Positions 1-7,412 of a stretch of DNA of 12,688 nucleotides are shown here, piece by piece. Source of the stretch: JARRNO01 sp037384885 (GTDB lineage: Bacteria > Acidobacteriota > UBA4820 > DSQY01); NCBI GenBank assembly GCA_037384885.1, contig JARRNO010000064.1:1-12688 (forward strand), read 5' to 3'. A model generated the notes under the pieces. It made no database searches. It had not been told where the DNA came from and worked only from the letters and a program-made list of their open reading frames with translations. The number at the start of each line of letters is the position of its first letter. Within the stretch, counting starts at the first letter, position 1. The position numbers were made by a program, and so were the translations under genes.

Positions 1-1
1 C

Positions 2-1735
2 GAAGAAACGAGAAGGCGGCGCCTGAAATGGATGGCGGCGGCTCTGGCGCTCGCACTTGCCGGGGCCGGGCTGGCCTCGGCGGGGCTGCTTTTGGGAAAG
101 CACCGGTACACCCGCCCGATTCCTTCCTACAAGCGGCTGACCGTCCGGAGGGGGCTGATTACCACCGCGCGCTTTTCCCCCGACGGCAACACCGTCTACT
201 ACCGCGCCGCCTGGGGGGGCAAAGACCAGGAGAACTTTTCGAAGAGACTGGATACCATTGACTCACAGTCCATGAATTTGAAACACATGCAGGTATTGGC
301 GGTCTCATCTGGAGAGATGGCTGTCTTTTCAAGACCGCCCCATGCAACTCCATTCACGCCGTTCCTCGGTACGCTTGCCAAAGTCTCCTTGTCCGGCGGG
401 ACGCCGCGTTCAATTCTCGAGCACGCGTACGCTGCAGATTATCAGCCCGGCACAAATCAGCTGGCGGTGGTGAAAACGACGGGAGACGGGACTCAGCTTG
501 AGTTCCCAATCGGAAAACGTCTCTGCAAATCCAAGGGCGTGATACAGAATCCCCGTTTCGCCCCTGACGGCATACACATTGCCTTCATTGAACATCCCGG
601 ACTTGAGGTCGAAGGGGGCAAGATCGTGGTGACCGATCTTAAGGGGAACCGGCGCGTCCTGGCTGCCAGCATGGCAAAACTGACGGGACTCTCCTGGGGA
701 CCTGACGGCAGTCAAGTCTGGTTCACGGGGGCGCCGGCAGGAGGGCGCTGTTCGCTTTTCAAAGTGAACATGCGGGGCCGAATTCACCTCATAGCTAACA
801 GTGCGGCAGATCCGGTGCTCTACGACGCTTCGGCTGAGGGCCGCGCCCTTTTATTGGTCCGCAGCGTGCGGATGGAAAGCAGGGGCATGGTGGCGGGAGA
901 TGCGAAGGAGCGTGATCTGAGCTGGATGGATGGGACCTTCATCTGGCACGTGTCGGAGGACGGGGAGACATTAGTCTTCGATGAATTTCAGGAAGGCGGC
1001 GGCCCCGCCAACTCGGTTTACCTTCTGAGAGTTCATGATGGGCCACCTGTACGACTGGCCGAAGGATACCGTTACGGGTCGCTCTCTCCGGATGGGAAAC
1101 GGGTGCTTGTGCTTGATTATGCTGGGAAAAGTGTCGTTCTCCTGCCAACCGGGCCGGGCCGGGCTGTCACGCTACCTGCGGGTCCCATTGAGCAGTTCGT
1201 GGGAGCGCGATGGGTGCCGAACAGCGACCAGGTATTGGTTGGAGGCATGGAAGCGAATCGAGTCCAGGATTGCTATCTCCAACGGGTTCCCGACGGACGG
1301 CCGCGGCGTTTTGCGAAAGAACCGGTTTGGAGCGTGTCCGGCGCGGTCTCTCCCGACGGGAAATATTTCCCCGCTTTCCCCGTGGGGGCTCGGAGGAAGC
1401 TGCTTTACGCGCTTTACCCCTTAGACGGTGGACCGCCGAAGGAAATCCCAGGGATCAAAGTGGGAGAGCACGTTCTCGGATTCAACGAGAAAGGGACATC
1501 CATCTATGTGCGGGAAGCCGGCGGAGGCGTGCCGGTTCGCGTCGTGAGCCTGAATCTTTCGACAGGCCGCAGAACGCCTTGGAAGTTCCTAGCCCCTTCG
1601 GACCCAGCCGGGGTCCTGGCGGTTGACACCATTAACATCGCGCCGAACGGTCACTTCTCGAGGTCAGGTAGCAGACCATGTCGCGCATGTCCTTGCTGCC
1701 GTATGCCGGGGGCTTGCCGTTCAGCGCACCGATGA
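2..1735 (+). CDS. Membrane-anchored PD40 beta-propeller protein, probably the C-terminal part of a Ser/Thr kinase; 5' partial, 3' end abnormal
   Basis: The frame is open from base 2, before the first ATG at 32, so the gene very probably starts outside the window. An Arg-rich stretch is followed by one membrane segment (about bases 32-95) and then a propeller with repeated SPDG-type PD40/TolB-like blades: ARFSPDGNTVYY (about 164-200), PRFAPDG (about 554), SWGPDG (about 694), SLSPDGKRV (about 1082) and AVSPDGKY (about 1349). This matches, from memory, the region after the kinase domain in many Acidobacteriota Ser/Thr kinases: cytoplasmic kinase, one membrane pass, external propeller. No kinase motif lies in the window, so that part is inferred. 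Family members continue after an APDGKSY-like motif with about 25 residues ending in LSDLYLVEGL. Here the match stops at APNG (1640-1651), and the frame then reads antisense through the neighbouring cytochrome gene to a TGA. A transcriptional regulator with a propeller is an alternative for the missing N-terminus. Confidence 0.72.
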   Translation, partial: EETRRRRLKWMAAALALALAGAGLASAGLLLGKHRYTRPIPSYKRLTVRRGLITTARFSPDGNTVYYRAAWGGKDQENFSKRLDTIDSQSMNLKHMQVLAVSSGEMAVFSRPPHATPFTPFLGTLAKVSLSGGTPRSILEHAYAADYQPGTNQLAVVKTTGDGTQLEFPIGKRLCKSKGVIQNPRFAPDGIHIAFIEHPGLEVEGGKIVVTDLKGNRRVLAASMAKLTGLSWGPDGSQVWFTGAPAGGRCSLFKVNMRGRIHLIANSAADPVLYDASAEGRALLLVRSVRMESRGMVAGDAKERDLSWMDGTFIWHVSEDGETLVFDEFQEGGGPANSVYLLRVHDGPPVRLAEGYRYGSLSPDGKRVLVLDYAGKSVVLLPTGPGRAVTLPAGPIEQFVGARWVPNSDQVLVGGMEANRVQDCYLQRVPDGRPRRFAKEPVWSVSGAVSPDGKYFPAFPVGARRKLLYALYPLDGGPPKEIPGIKVGEHVLGFNEKGTSIYVREAGGGVPVRVVSLNLSTGRRTPWKFLAPSDPAGVLAVDTINIAPNGHFSRSGSRPCRACPCCRMPGACRSAHR

Positions 1736-2048
1736 TGCAGCCGTGGATCTGGTCCTGGATCGTGACGACCTTGCCGCGCCGCTTGTTGTAGCGGGGGTAA
1801 ACGGCCGCGGCGTTGTTCAGACCCATGGCGCCCTTGGCCCCGATCGTGTGGCAGCTCGCGCAGGTCCGGCCGTTGCCGCCGAAGGTTCCCTTTTCGAAAA
1901 GCTGCTTTCCGTGGGCGATGGCGTCCTTCAGGGGGGCGGGCGTGCCGGCCGAGGCGCGCATCCCGCCGGCGAAGAAAAACAGAAAACCCACGAGGACCGC
2001 CGCTGTCCCGGCTCCGTAAGCCAGCCGCTTCTTTCCAAGTCCTTTCAT
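1632..2048 (-). CDS. Small membrane-anchored or periplasmic c-type cytochrome, 3' end abnormal
   Basis: A single-haem cytochrome c of 138 residues. A basic N-terminus and hydrophobic stretch (residues about 9-30) ending in a possible signal peptidase site after ASA (about 34) indicate export. CASCH at 63-67 is the haem-binding CxxCH motif. The C-terminal helix GSKDMRDMVCYLTS (117-130) holds the likely Met axial ligand, M121 or M124. The IHGC segment before NGKPP resembles TsdA- and SoxA-like small cytochromes, so an electron-carrier role is reasonable, but the partner is unknown. Shine-Dalgarno AAGGAGAC (2053-2060) sits 4 nt from the ATG. Family members usually end soon after the helix. Here eight unrelated residues (RSDRSARC) follow, encoded by DNA antisense to the propeller gene, and the two reading frames overlap by 104 bp tail to tail. 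Everything needed for haem binding appears intact. Confidence 0.85.
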   Translation of the reverse strand: MKGLGKKRLAYGAGTAAVLVGFLFFFAGGMRASAGTPAPLKDAIAHGKQLFEKGTFGGNGRTCASCHTIGAKGAMGLNNAAAVYPRYNKRRGKVVTIQDQIHGCIIGALNGKPPAYGSKDMRDMVCYLTSRSDRSARC

Positions 2049-2058
2049 GCTCGTCTCC

Positions 2059-2083
2059 TTACAAAATCCAAGCTGTTTTGTAA
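2059..2083 (-). promoter_or_regulatory. Perfect 8-bp inverted repeat in the cytochrome c leader
   Basis: TTACAAAA (2059-2066) and TTTTGTAA (2076-2083) form a perfect inverted repeat with a 9-nt spacer. On the coding (minus) strand the second arm runs directly into GGAG of the cytochrome Shine-Dalgarno. A second, overlapping dyad TGTTTT-GT-AAAACA lies at 2074-2087. It could be a regulator's operator or an mRNA hairpin limiting ribosome access. I cannot assign a regulator. Confidence 0.4.
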
Positions 2084-2136
2084 AACACGGAGGCGGCCGA
2101 AAAATTCAAGCGGGTGGGGACGGATTGGCAGGGGGA

Positions 2137-2171
2137 AAACAGCCGGGCCGCCGGCTGAACCGGCGGCCCGG
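2137..2171 (-). terminator. Rho-independent terminator for the pruA-like gene
   Basis: A 12-bp GC-rich stem (2143-2154 with 2160-2171) closes a 5-nt loop, TTCAG on the minus strand. It is followed on that strand by CTGTTTT (T-run at 2137-2140). It lies 21 bp past the TAG of the dehydrogenase gene, the expected place for its terminator. Confidence 0.7.
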
Positions 2172-2191
2172 GTCCCCAATTGCTGCGACAC

Positions 2192-3111
<920 letters not shown>

Positions 3112-3136
<25 letters not shown>

Positions 3137-3807
3137 AACTTGTAGGCGGAAAAGACGGCGGACGACGCCGGCTTCCAGAGCACCGTGTTGCCCGCGATGG
3201 CGGGTGCGGTGGGCAGGTTGCCCGCGATGGAGCTGAAGTTGAAGGGCGTGACCGCGAAGATGAAGCCCTCCAGGGCGCGGTATTCCACGTAGTCCCAGAT
3301 GTTTTTCGTGCTCGCCGGCTGCTGCTCCATGAGCTGGCGCATGTAGTAGACGTTGAAGCGCAGGAAATCGACGAGCTCGGCCGCCGAATCGATCTCGGCC
3401 TGGAAGGCCGTCTTCGACTGGTTCAGCATGGTGGCGGCGTTGGCGGTGTCGCGCCGGGGGCCGGACAGCAGGTCGGCGGCCTTGAGGAACACCGCGGCGC
3501 GGTCCACCCAGTCCATTTCCGACCAGACCTGCCACGCCTCGTGCGCCGCTTTGACGGCTTGTTCCACCTCGCCGGGGCCGGCCTGGTGGTAGGTCGCCAG
3601 AACATGGCCGTGGTCGTGGGGGCAGACGGCCTTCGCCGTGGAGCCGGTGCGGATTTCCTTCCCCCCGATGACCAGGGGGATTTCGATTTCTTCGGAAAGC
3701 TGCTGCTGAAGCGTCTTCTTGAGTGAATCCCTGGCGGGCGATCCGGGCGCGTAGTCCCGGTGGGGTTCGTTGCCGGGCCAGGGCATGGGTACGATTTTGT
3801 TGGACAT
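3112..3807 (-). pseudogene. pruA: 1-pyrroline-5-carboxylate dehydrogenase, N-terminal part (before frameshift)
   Basis: The ATG at 3807 has a strong GGAGG 7 nt upstream and begins MSNKIVPMPWPGNEP. The 231-residue product covers the aldehyde dehydrogenase N-terminal NAD-binding half, including EYRALEGFIFAVTPFNFSSI and GNTVLWKPAS. Family similarity holds through SAYKL (codon 224, 3136-3138). The frame then reads RRAFRRA and stops at a TAG (3112-3114). The rest of the enzyme follows in the frame that shares base 3136. Relatives have about four more residues between the YKL-equivalent and EAGLPPG. Four missing residues plus a net loss of one base fit a 13-nt deletion. Restoring it would give about 542 residues, close to mature human ALDH4A1. 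The second catalytic half is missing from this fragment, so it should be inactive alone. Confidence 0.9.
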
Positions 3808-3865
3808 TCATACACCTCCAATTGACTTAGAATTCAGGGTGACACCCCCGCTCCCCAGGATAACA

Positions 3866-3886
3866 CGGCGGCGAATTCCGCCGCCG
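3866..3886. repeat. GC-rich hairpin upstream of the pruA-like gene
   Basis: CGGCGGC (3866-3872) pairs with GCCGCCG (3880-3886) around a 7-nt loop containing GAATTC. It lies 59-79 bp before the ATG at 3807, between that gene and the terminator of the protease gene, and has no T-run. It could be part of the mRNA leader. I see no convincing promoter in the rest of the 3808-3920 gap. Confidence 0.3.
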
Positions 3887-3920
3887 CGCCTCCCAAGGGT
3901 AAAACTATATTTCCCCAATG

Positions 3921-3959
3921 GAAAAAATGAAACACGGGGAGGCGGAATCCTCCCCGTGT
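3921..3959 (-). terminator. Rho-independent terminator downstream of the CPBP protease gene
   Basis: An 11-bp stem (3932-3942 with 3949-3959) closes a 6-nt loop. On the minus strand it is followed by TTTCATTTTTTCC. It lies about 60 bp past the protease stop codon at 4021 and separates that transcript from the pruA-like gene. Confidence 0.75.
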
Positions 3960-4020
3960 GGGAGATTTTACGCGCCGGGCCGCTTGGCCGGCATGGCCCG
4001 GAACCGTGCCCCTTACCCGG

Positions 4021-4650
4021 TCATCCCTCTAGTGCGGCCGGACTCTCGCCGCCGGCGGGCGCCGCGGGCAGTCCTGAGACCACATCGGGCGAGACGGGTT
4101 TCCAGGCGGCGGGGATGAGCAGCAGGATCACCGCCAGGATCGTGAATCCGGCCGAGCCGATCAAGCCGGCCGCGGACGGCCCCAGCAGGGGATTGATGCG
4201 TCCCTGCATGAAAATCAGTCCCAGCCCGGCGATGGCGTTGATGGAGGCGTGGCCGAGCACGGCGGGCCAGACGCTGCCTCCCCGGATCACCAGCCAGCCG
4301 AGAAAAACGCCGTAAATCATCGTGCACCAGACCATGAGCAGCATGCCCAGCCAGGGCGCGCCGGGATAGGACAGCCCGTAGTTGTGCCCCATGGCGATGA
4401 CGGGCCAGTGCCACACGCCCCAGATCACCCCGACGATGAGTACGGCCTTGCGCCCGCCCATGGGCATGAACTTGGGCAGCAGGTAGGCCCGCCAGCCGAA
4501 TTCCTCGCCGAAGGTGAAGAGGCTGTTGATGATGGGGGCGAAAGTGAGGGCCTGGATCACCTGAAGCGCGACGACCATGCCGGGGCTGTAACCCACCGGA
4601 TGGCCCGTGAGCATTTCATGGCGCTTGATCATGATCTTGATCATGTCCAA
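4021..4650 (-). pseudogene. CPBP (CAAX/Abi) intramembrane protease, C-terminal catalytic part
   Basis: This part begins directly after an in-frame TAG (4651-4653), in the same frame as the upstream part; the first possible starts are a TTG at 4650 and an ATG at 4644. It holds all the catalytic motifs of the CPBP/CAAX-protease family (Rce1-like glutamate intramembrane proteases): EEFGWR (E49, E50, R54 counted from the TTG), the WxxxH equivalent of motif 2 (W77-H81), and HASIN (H134, N138). About five hydrophobic segments follow one another. The C-terminal tail is Pro/Ala/Gly-rich. Substrates of bacterial members are mostly unknown. I see no Shine-Dalgarno before 4650 or 4644, so separate translation is doubtful. 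With the TAG read as a sense codon, one protein of about 338 residues results. A terminator-like hairpin follows at 3921-3959. Confidence 0.85.
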
Positions 4651-5037
4651 CTATCCGTCGAACGCCTTCGGAAAGATAAGAAGGAAGATGACGATCCCCA
4701 CGACAGTCAGAACCGCGGGCATCAGCCAGCCCATGATCCAGTAGGGCCAGCTCTTTCGCCGGCTCGGGTTGATCAGCGTATGCGACCAGCCCTCGCCGGT
4801 AAGCTTCCGCGTGAGAAAGTGGGCGGCCGCCGGGCCCCACATGTAGCCCACGGCGATCAAGGCCAGAGCGAGCGTAATCCCCGTGTGGGGAATGAGGATG
4901 GGGCTCTTCTGCATGCCGCCCGTCAGGTAGACGGCCAGGCCGAAAGCCCAGGAAATGCCGAAGGCGAAGGCCAGGAAGATGGCGATCCGCTTCTTGTCCA
5001 CTCCCAATCTTTCAGGCGTCCCGTTTGCCTGGTCCAT
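4651..5037 (-). pseudogene. CPBP intramembrane protease, N-terminal membrane part, ending at in-frame TAG
   Basis: The ATG at 5037 is preceded by AAGGGGG about 8 nt upstream and encodes 128 residues. These are a short polar start, then hydrophobic segments near residues 18-42 (FLAFAFGISWAFGLAVYL), 50-72 and 100-122. This is the usual N-terminal membrane region of bacterial CPBP proteases. It contains none of the catalytic Glu or His motifs, which lie just beyond the TAG in the same frame (4021-4650). The stop falls inside a polar linker after FPKAFDG. Other genes in the window (the pruA-like and DUF190 genes) end normally in TAG, so UAG is probably a true stop in this genome. A nonsense mutation or a base error is the simplest reading. 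Confidence 0.83.
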
Positions 5038-5122
5038 CAGACTTCCCCCTTCAAATGGTTTATTTACGCCAGTATAGCAGAAGGTTGAGGCGGCCGGGAG
5101 CCGGAAGCCGCACGCAGGCCAC

Positions 5123-5149
5123 GCGGGGAGAGGCTGAACCTCTCCCCGC
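5123..5149. terminator. Hairpin between the FKBP and CPBP genes, possible terminator
   Basis: A perfect 11-bp stem (5123-5133 with 5139-5149) encloses the loop CTGAA (TTCAG on the minus strand). It lies 38 bp past the FKBP stop and 86 bp before the protease start, where a minus-strand terminator would be expected. However, the only T-run (5158-5162) follows it on the plus strand. The direction is therefore unclear. Confidence 0.5.
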
Positions 5150-5186
5150 CGGAAGCCTTTTTCCCGGATAGGTTCTTATTTCCAGG

Positions 5187-5783
5187 TCAGTGAATTTCCA
5201 GAAGCTGCACGTCGAAGGTGAGCGTGGCGTTGGGCGGAATGACACCGCCGGCGCCCCGCGCCCCGTAGGCGAGATCGGGAGGGATGATCAACCGGCGCTT
5301 GCCGCCCACTTTCATGCCGGCGACGCCCACGTCCCAGCCCTTGATCACCCGGCCCGCGCCGAGCGTGAAGGTGAAGGGCTGGTGCCTCGAATAGGAACTG
5401 TCGAAAACGGTGCCGTCCTTGAGACGGCCGGTGTAATTGACGACCACTTCGTCGCCGGCCTTGGCGGCTTCACCCGTGCCCACCTTCATGTCCGCGTACT
5501 TGAGGCCGTCGGGGAGGGTGACGTATTTCAGTTCCTTCTTTGCGGCCGGCTTGGACGGTTCTGCGGGCTTGGACGCCTCGGGCGCGGGCTTGGACGTTTC
5601 CGCCTTGGGCGCTTCGGCTGCGGGCTGGTTGGCCGGAGCCTCAGGCGCGGCCTGCTGCGCCGGGGCCTGTGTTTCGGGCGTGTTGGCCTGCGCTTCCTTG
5701 GCGGGCGCTTCCTGTTTCTTGCAGGCGGCGAGAGCGATCAGACCCACCGCCGCGACGGCGAAGAGCAACCATTTTAGCTTCAT
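5187..5783 (-). CDS. FKBP-type peptidyl-prolyl cis-trans isomerase, lipoprotein
   Basis: A 198-residue protein with a lipoprotein signal: MKLKWLLF, a hydrophobic core, then LIALAAC with the lipidated Cys at 21. Residues 22-85 form a low-complexity Ala/Pro/Glu/Lys linker with repeated SKPA units, likely a flexible spacer from the membrane. Residues about 88-198 are one FKBP domain: VVVNYTGRLKDGTVFDSS, FTLGAGRVIKGWDVGVAGM, RRLIIPPDLAYG and VIPPNATLTFDVQLLEI. The binding-pocket Tyr, Phe, Asp, Trp and the second Tyr all appear present. It should catalyse proline isomerisation during folding of exported proteins. It resembles the FkpA/FklB catalytic domain but lacks their N-terminal dimerisation domain. 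Shine-Dalgarno GAGGAGA lies about 7 nt before the ATG. It is divergent from crcB, with no evident functional tie. Confidence 0.93.
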   Translation of the reverse strand: MKLKWLLFAVAAVGLIALAACKKQEAPAKEAQANTPETQAPAQQAAPEAPANQPAAEAPKAETSKPAPEASKPAEPSKPAAKKELKYVTLPDGLKYADMKVGTGEAAKAGDEVVVNYTGRLKDGTVFDSSYSRHQPFTFTLGAGRVIKGWDVGVAGMKVGGKRRLIIPPDLAYGARGAGGVIPPNATLTFDVQLLEIH

Positions 5784-5885
5784 GTCCGTTTCTCCTCAGC
5801 AGGCGTTTTTCCAATGCATGTCGCGTATCGGATTCGACCGTTTCCTTCCGCGAGTGTAACACGAAGTCCGCCCGTCCCCGCTGTC

Positions 5886-5915
5886 TTGCATCCGCCTGTA
5901 TTTTTTGTATATGAT
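5886..5915 (+). promoter_or_regulatory. Candidate sigma70-type promoter for the crcB operon
   Basis: TATGAT (5910-5915) differs from the -10 consensus at one base. TTGCAT (5886-5891) is a weak -35 at 18-nt spacing. Transcription would start near 5922, only a few bases before the first paired base of the fluoride riboswitch. That agreement in position is the best support. Confidence 0.5.
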
Positions 5916-5924
5916 GGGGCTTCG

Positions 5925-6010
5925 AACCGGGGATGGAGTTCCCCCGGCCCGGGCCCGACGCCCGCCGGTCTCCCCCGCCGGAAACCGCCGCACCGGCTGA
6001 TGACTCCTGA
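5925..6010 (+). promoter_or_regulatory. Fluoride (crcB-motif) riboswitch
   Basis: The leader of crcB contains the conserved blocks of this riboswitch class in order: GGGGATGGAGTTCCCC (5929-5944), AACCGCC (5983-5989) and GGCTGATGACTCCT (5995-6008). A first hairpin pairs 5927-5932 with 5942-5947. The second, GCCG-CAC-CGGC, spans 5987-5997. GGAGT in the first loop (5935-5939) pairs with ACTCC (6003-6007) to form the long-range pseudoknot typical of the fluoride aptamer. The gene directly downstream is the fluoride channel, the class's main target. Between the two hairpins is a GC-rich linker of about 35 nt (5948-5982), longer than I recall for typical members, with a possible small stem GGGC-CCGAC-GCCC. 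CTCCT (6004-6008) can also pair with AGGAG (6023-6027), the crcB Shine-Dalgarno. Fluoride binding would therefore be expected to free the ribosome site (inference). Confidence 0.92.
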
Positions 6011-6033
6011 AAAAATCTGACGAGGAGCCTTGC

Positions 6034-6411
6034 ATGTTGCAGAAAATCGTGTGGATCGGTGTGGCCGGAGCGGCGGGGACGCTGGCCCGTTACGCCCTGG
6101 GGGGAATCGTCTCCCGGTGGTTCAACCATGGCCTTCCCTGGGGAACGTGGACGGTCAATATTTTGGGCTGTTTTCTCTTCGGCCTGGTGTGGACCCTCTC
6201 CGTGGAGCGCCAGATCCTCCCCGCCGAAATTCGAATCCCGGTGCTGGTGGGCTTCATGGGCGCCTTCACCACCTTTTCCACCTTCATCTTCGAAACGGGC
6301 CAGCTCATGCGTGTGTCCGAGTGGCTGGCCTCGGCGGCGAACTTCTTCATCCAGGCGGCGTTGGGCTTCGTGTTTCTCTTTCTCGGCTTCATGGCCGGGA
6401 AGGTGTTGTAA
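6034..6411 (+). CDS. crcB: Fluoride ion channel CrcB/FluC
   Basis: A 125-residue membrane protein of normal length for the Fluc family of dual-topology dimeric channels, which export fluoride that enters as HF. Four hydrophobic segments are visible (about 3-25, 36-56, 67-92 and 98-122). Family signatures include GAAGTLARY (12-20), TWTVNILGCFLFG with conserved Asn42 (39-51), and GFMGAFTTFSTF (73-84), which carries the Phe-box and the Thr/Ser residues lining the pore and central Na+ site. The ATG at 6034 follows AGGAG (6023-6027) by 6 nt. It sits 26 bp beyond a fluoride riboswitch and 24 bp before a DUF190 gene, a common partner. Only one crcB copy is seen, consistent with a homodimer. Confidence 0.97.
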   Translation: MLQKIVWIGVAGAAGTLARYALGGIVSRWFNHGLPWGTWTVNILGCFLFGLVWTLSVERQILPAEIRIPVLVGFMGAFTTFSTFIFETGQLMRVSEWLASAANFFIQAALGFVFLFLGFMAGKVL

Positions 6412-6435
6412 ACTGGTTCAAACAGGAGTTGTCCC

Positions 6436-6783
6436 GTGACCAAGCTGCCGGCCGAAGCCGAACTGTTGCGCATTTTCATCGGAGAAAGCGACAAGGCGGA
6501 CCACCGCCCGCTCTACGAAGCCATCGTCGAGGAAGCACGCAAACAAGGGCTGGCGGGCGCCACGGTGCTCCGCGGCATCATGGGCTTCGGGGCCCGGAGC
6601 CGCATCCACACCTCGAAGATCCTGAGGCTTTCCGAAGACCTGCCCATGGTGGTGGAACTCGTGGACACGCCGGAAAAGATCGACGCCTTCATCCCTTTTC
6701 TCGATTCCGTCATCGAAGACGGGCTCATCACCCGCGAGAAGGCGCGCGTGGTCTTCTACCGCCACGGCGCCCGCGAAGAGTAG
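6436..6783 (+). CDS. DUF190 family protein (PII-like fold)
   Basis: A 115-residue soluble protein starting at GTG (6436), with AGGAG about 8 nt upstream; no in-frame ATG lies near. Family blocks visible are LLRIFIGESDK (10-20), ARKQGLAGATVLRGIMGFG (34-52) and PMVVELVDTPEKIDAFIP (70-87). DUF190 proteins have a ferredoxin-like fold similar to PII signalling proteins and are often encoded beside crcB. Their role is not established. The 24-bp gap after crcB puts both under the same promoter and fluoride riboswitch, suggesting a part in fluoride response, perhaps regulation of the channel (inference). It ends with TAG at 6781-6783, and the next gene is convergent. Length and motifs look normal. 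Confidence 0.93.
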   Translation: MTKLPAEAELLRIFIGESDKADHRPLYEAIVEEARKQGLAGATVLRGIMGFGARSRIHTSKILRLSEDLPMVVELVDTPEKIDAFIPFLDSVIEDGLITREKARVVFYRHGAREE

Positions 6784-6810
6784 ACGGCGGCCCCTTTCTC
6801 CCGTTCCGCC

Positions 6811-7287
6811 TCAATCCTTTGAGAAATCGAAGATAGTGGGATGCGCCAGGGCCGTGTAGGCCTCCCGGTCCATGATGATGGAGCGCGTCAGCGATCCCGC
6901 GTTGAAGGCGATGCGCTCGTTTAACAGGATCGAGCGGTCCAGGTAGAGGTCGAAGGGCAGCACCGGACGGCCGAAGGGAGGCACCGCTCCCGGCTCCAGG
7001 CCCGTGAGTTCCTTCAATTCTTCCCGGCTGGCGAACCGGATACCGCGCAGGCCGAAATACTTCCTCACCCGCTTCGAATCCAGCTTCCGGGCGGCGCTCA
7101 GCACGAAAACGGCAAAGTCTTCCCCGATCTTCAAGACCAGGGCCTTGCCCCCGATGCGCATCGGCTCGCCGCGGGCTTCGGCCGATTCCTCGGAGGTATG
7201 GGTGGGAGGGTGCTCCATCTCCCGGAAGTCGGCCCCGCCCGTTTCGAGCAGCTTTCGAATGTTCTGGTAGACGCTGTCGTCCTGCAT
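6811..7287 (-). CDS. YbaK/EbsC-type aminoacyl-tRNA deacylase
   Basis: A 158-residue protein of the YbaK/ProX/ProRS-INS superfamily, which hydrolyses mischarged aminoacyl-tRNAs in trans. Signatures are PPTHTSEESAEARG (27-40), the near-invariant Lys in GGKALVLK (K48), LDSKRVRKYFGL (69-80), GLEPGAVPPFG (96-106) and NERIAFNAGSLTRSI (123-137). The tRNA specificity cannot be read from the sequence; the Pro/Cys group and other ProXp-type editors are all possible. I chose the ATG at 7287 because GGAG lies 8 nt upstream and family similarity begins at SVYQNIRKLL. An in-frame GTG at 7326 would add 13 unconserved residues. The gene is convergent with the DUF190 gene (27 bp apart) and divergent from the outer-membrane gene. 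No functional link to fluoride is evident. Confidence 0.92.
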   Translation of the reverse strand: MQDDSVYQNIRKLLETGGADFREMEHPPTHTSEESAEARGEPMRIGGKALVLKIGEDFAVFVLSAARKLDSKRVRKYFGLRGIRFASREELKELTGLEPGAVPPFGRPVLPFDLYLDRSILLNERIAFNAGSLTRSIIMDREAYTALAHPTIFDFSKD

Positions 7288-7412
7288 GCGATGGCTCCAG
7301 AATGGTTTCTTCCAGGATTCTACCACCCCCGGGAATCAGTTCCCCCCGCGTCCTGTTCCAAGGTTCTGACAGGAAGCCGCCGTTCCATCGCTTTCACCTG
7401 GGAGATCCGACC

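Noticed and set aside
1657..1662. CTCGAG as proof of a cloning junction
   Set aside because: A hexamer of this kind is expected about every 4 kb by chance, so on its own it does not show artificial joining.
4651..4653. UAG decoded as pyrrolysine or another recoded amino acid in the CPBP protease
   Set aside because: No pyrrolysine genes are visible, other genes here end in TAG, and the family does not use recoding. A nonsense mutation or error is simpler.
7302..7412. Upstream start for the outer-membrane protein
   Set aside because: It would bury the signal peptide about 37 residues inside the protein and overlap the divergent leader; the ATG at 7413 has a suitable Shine-Dalgarno.
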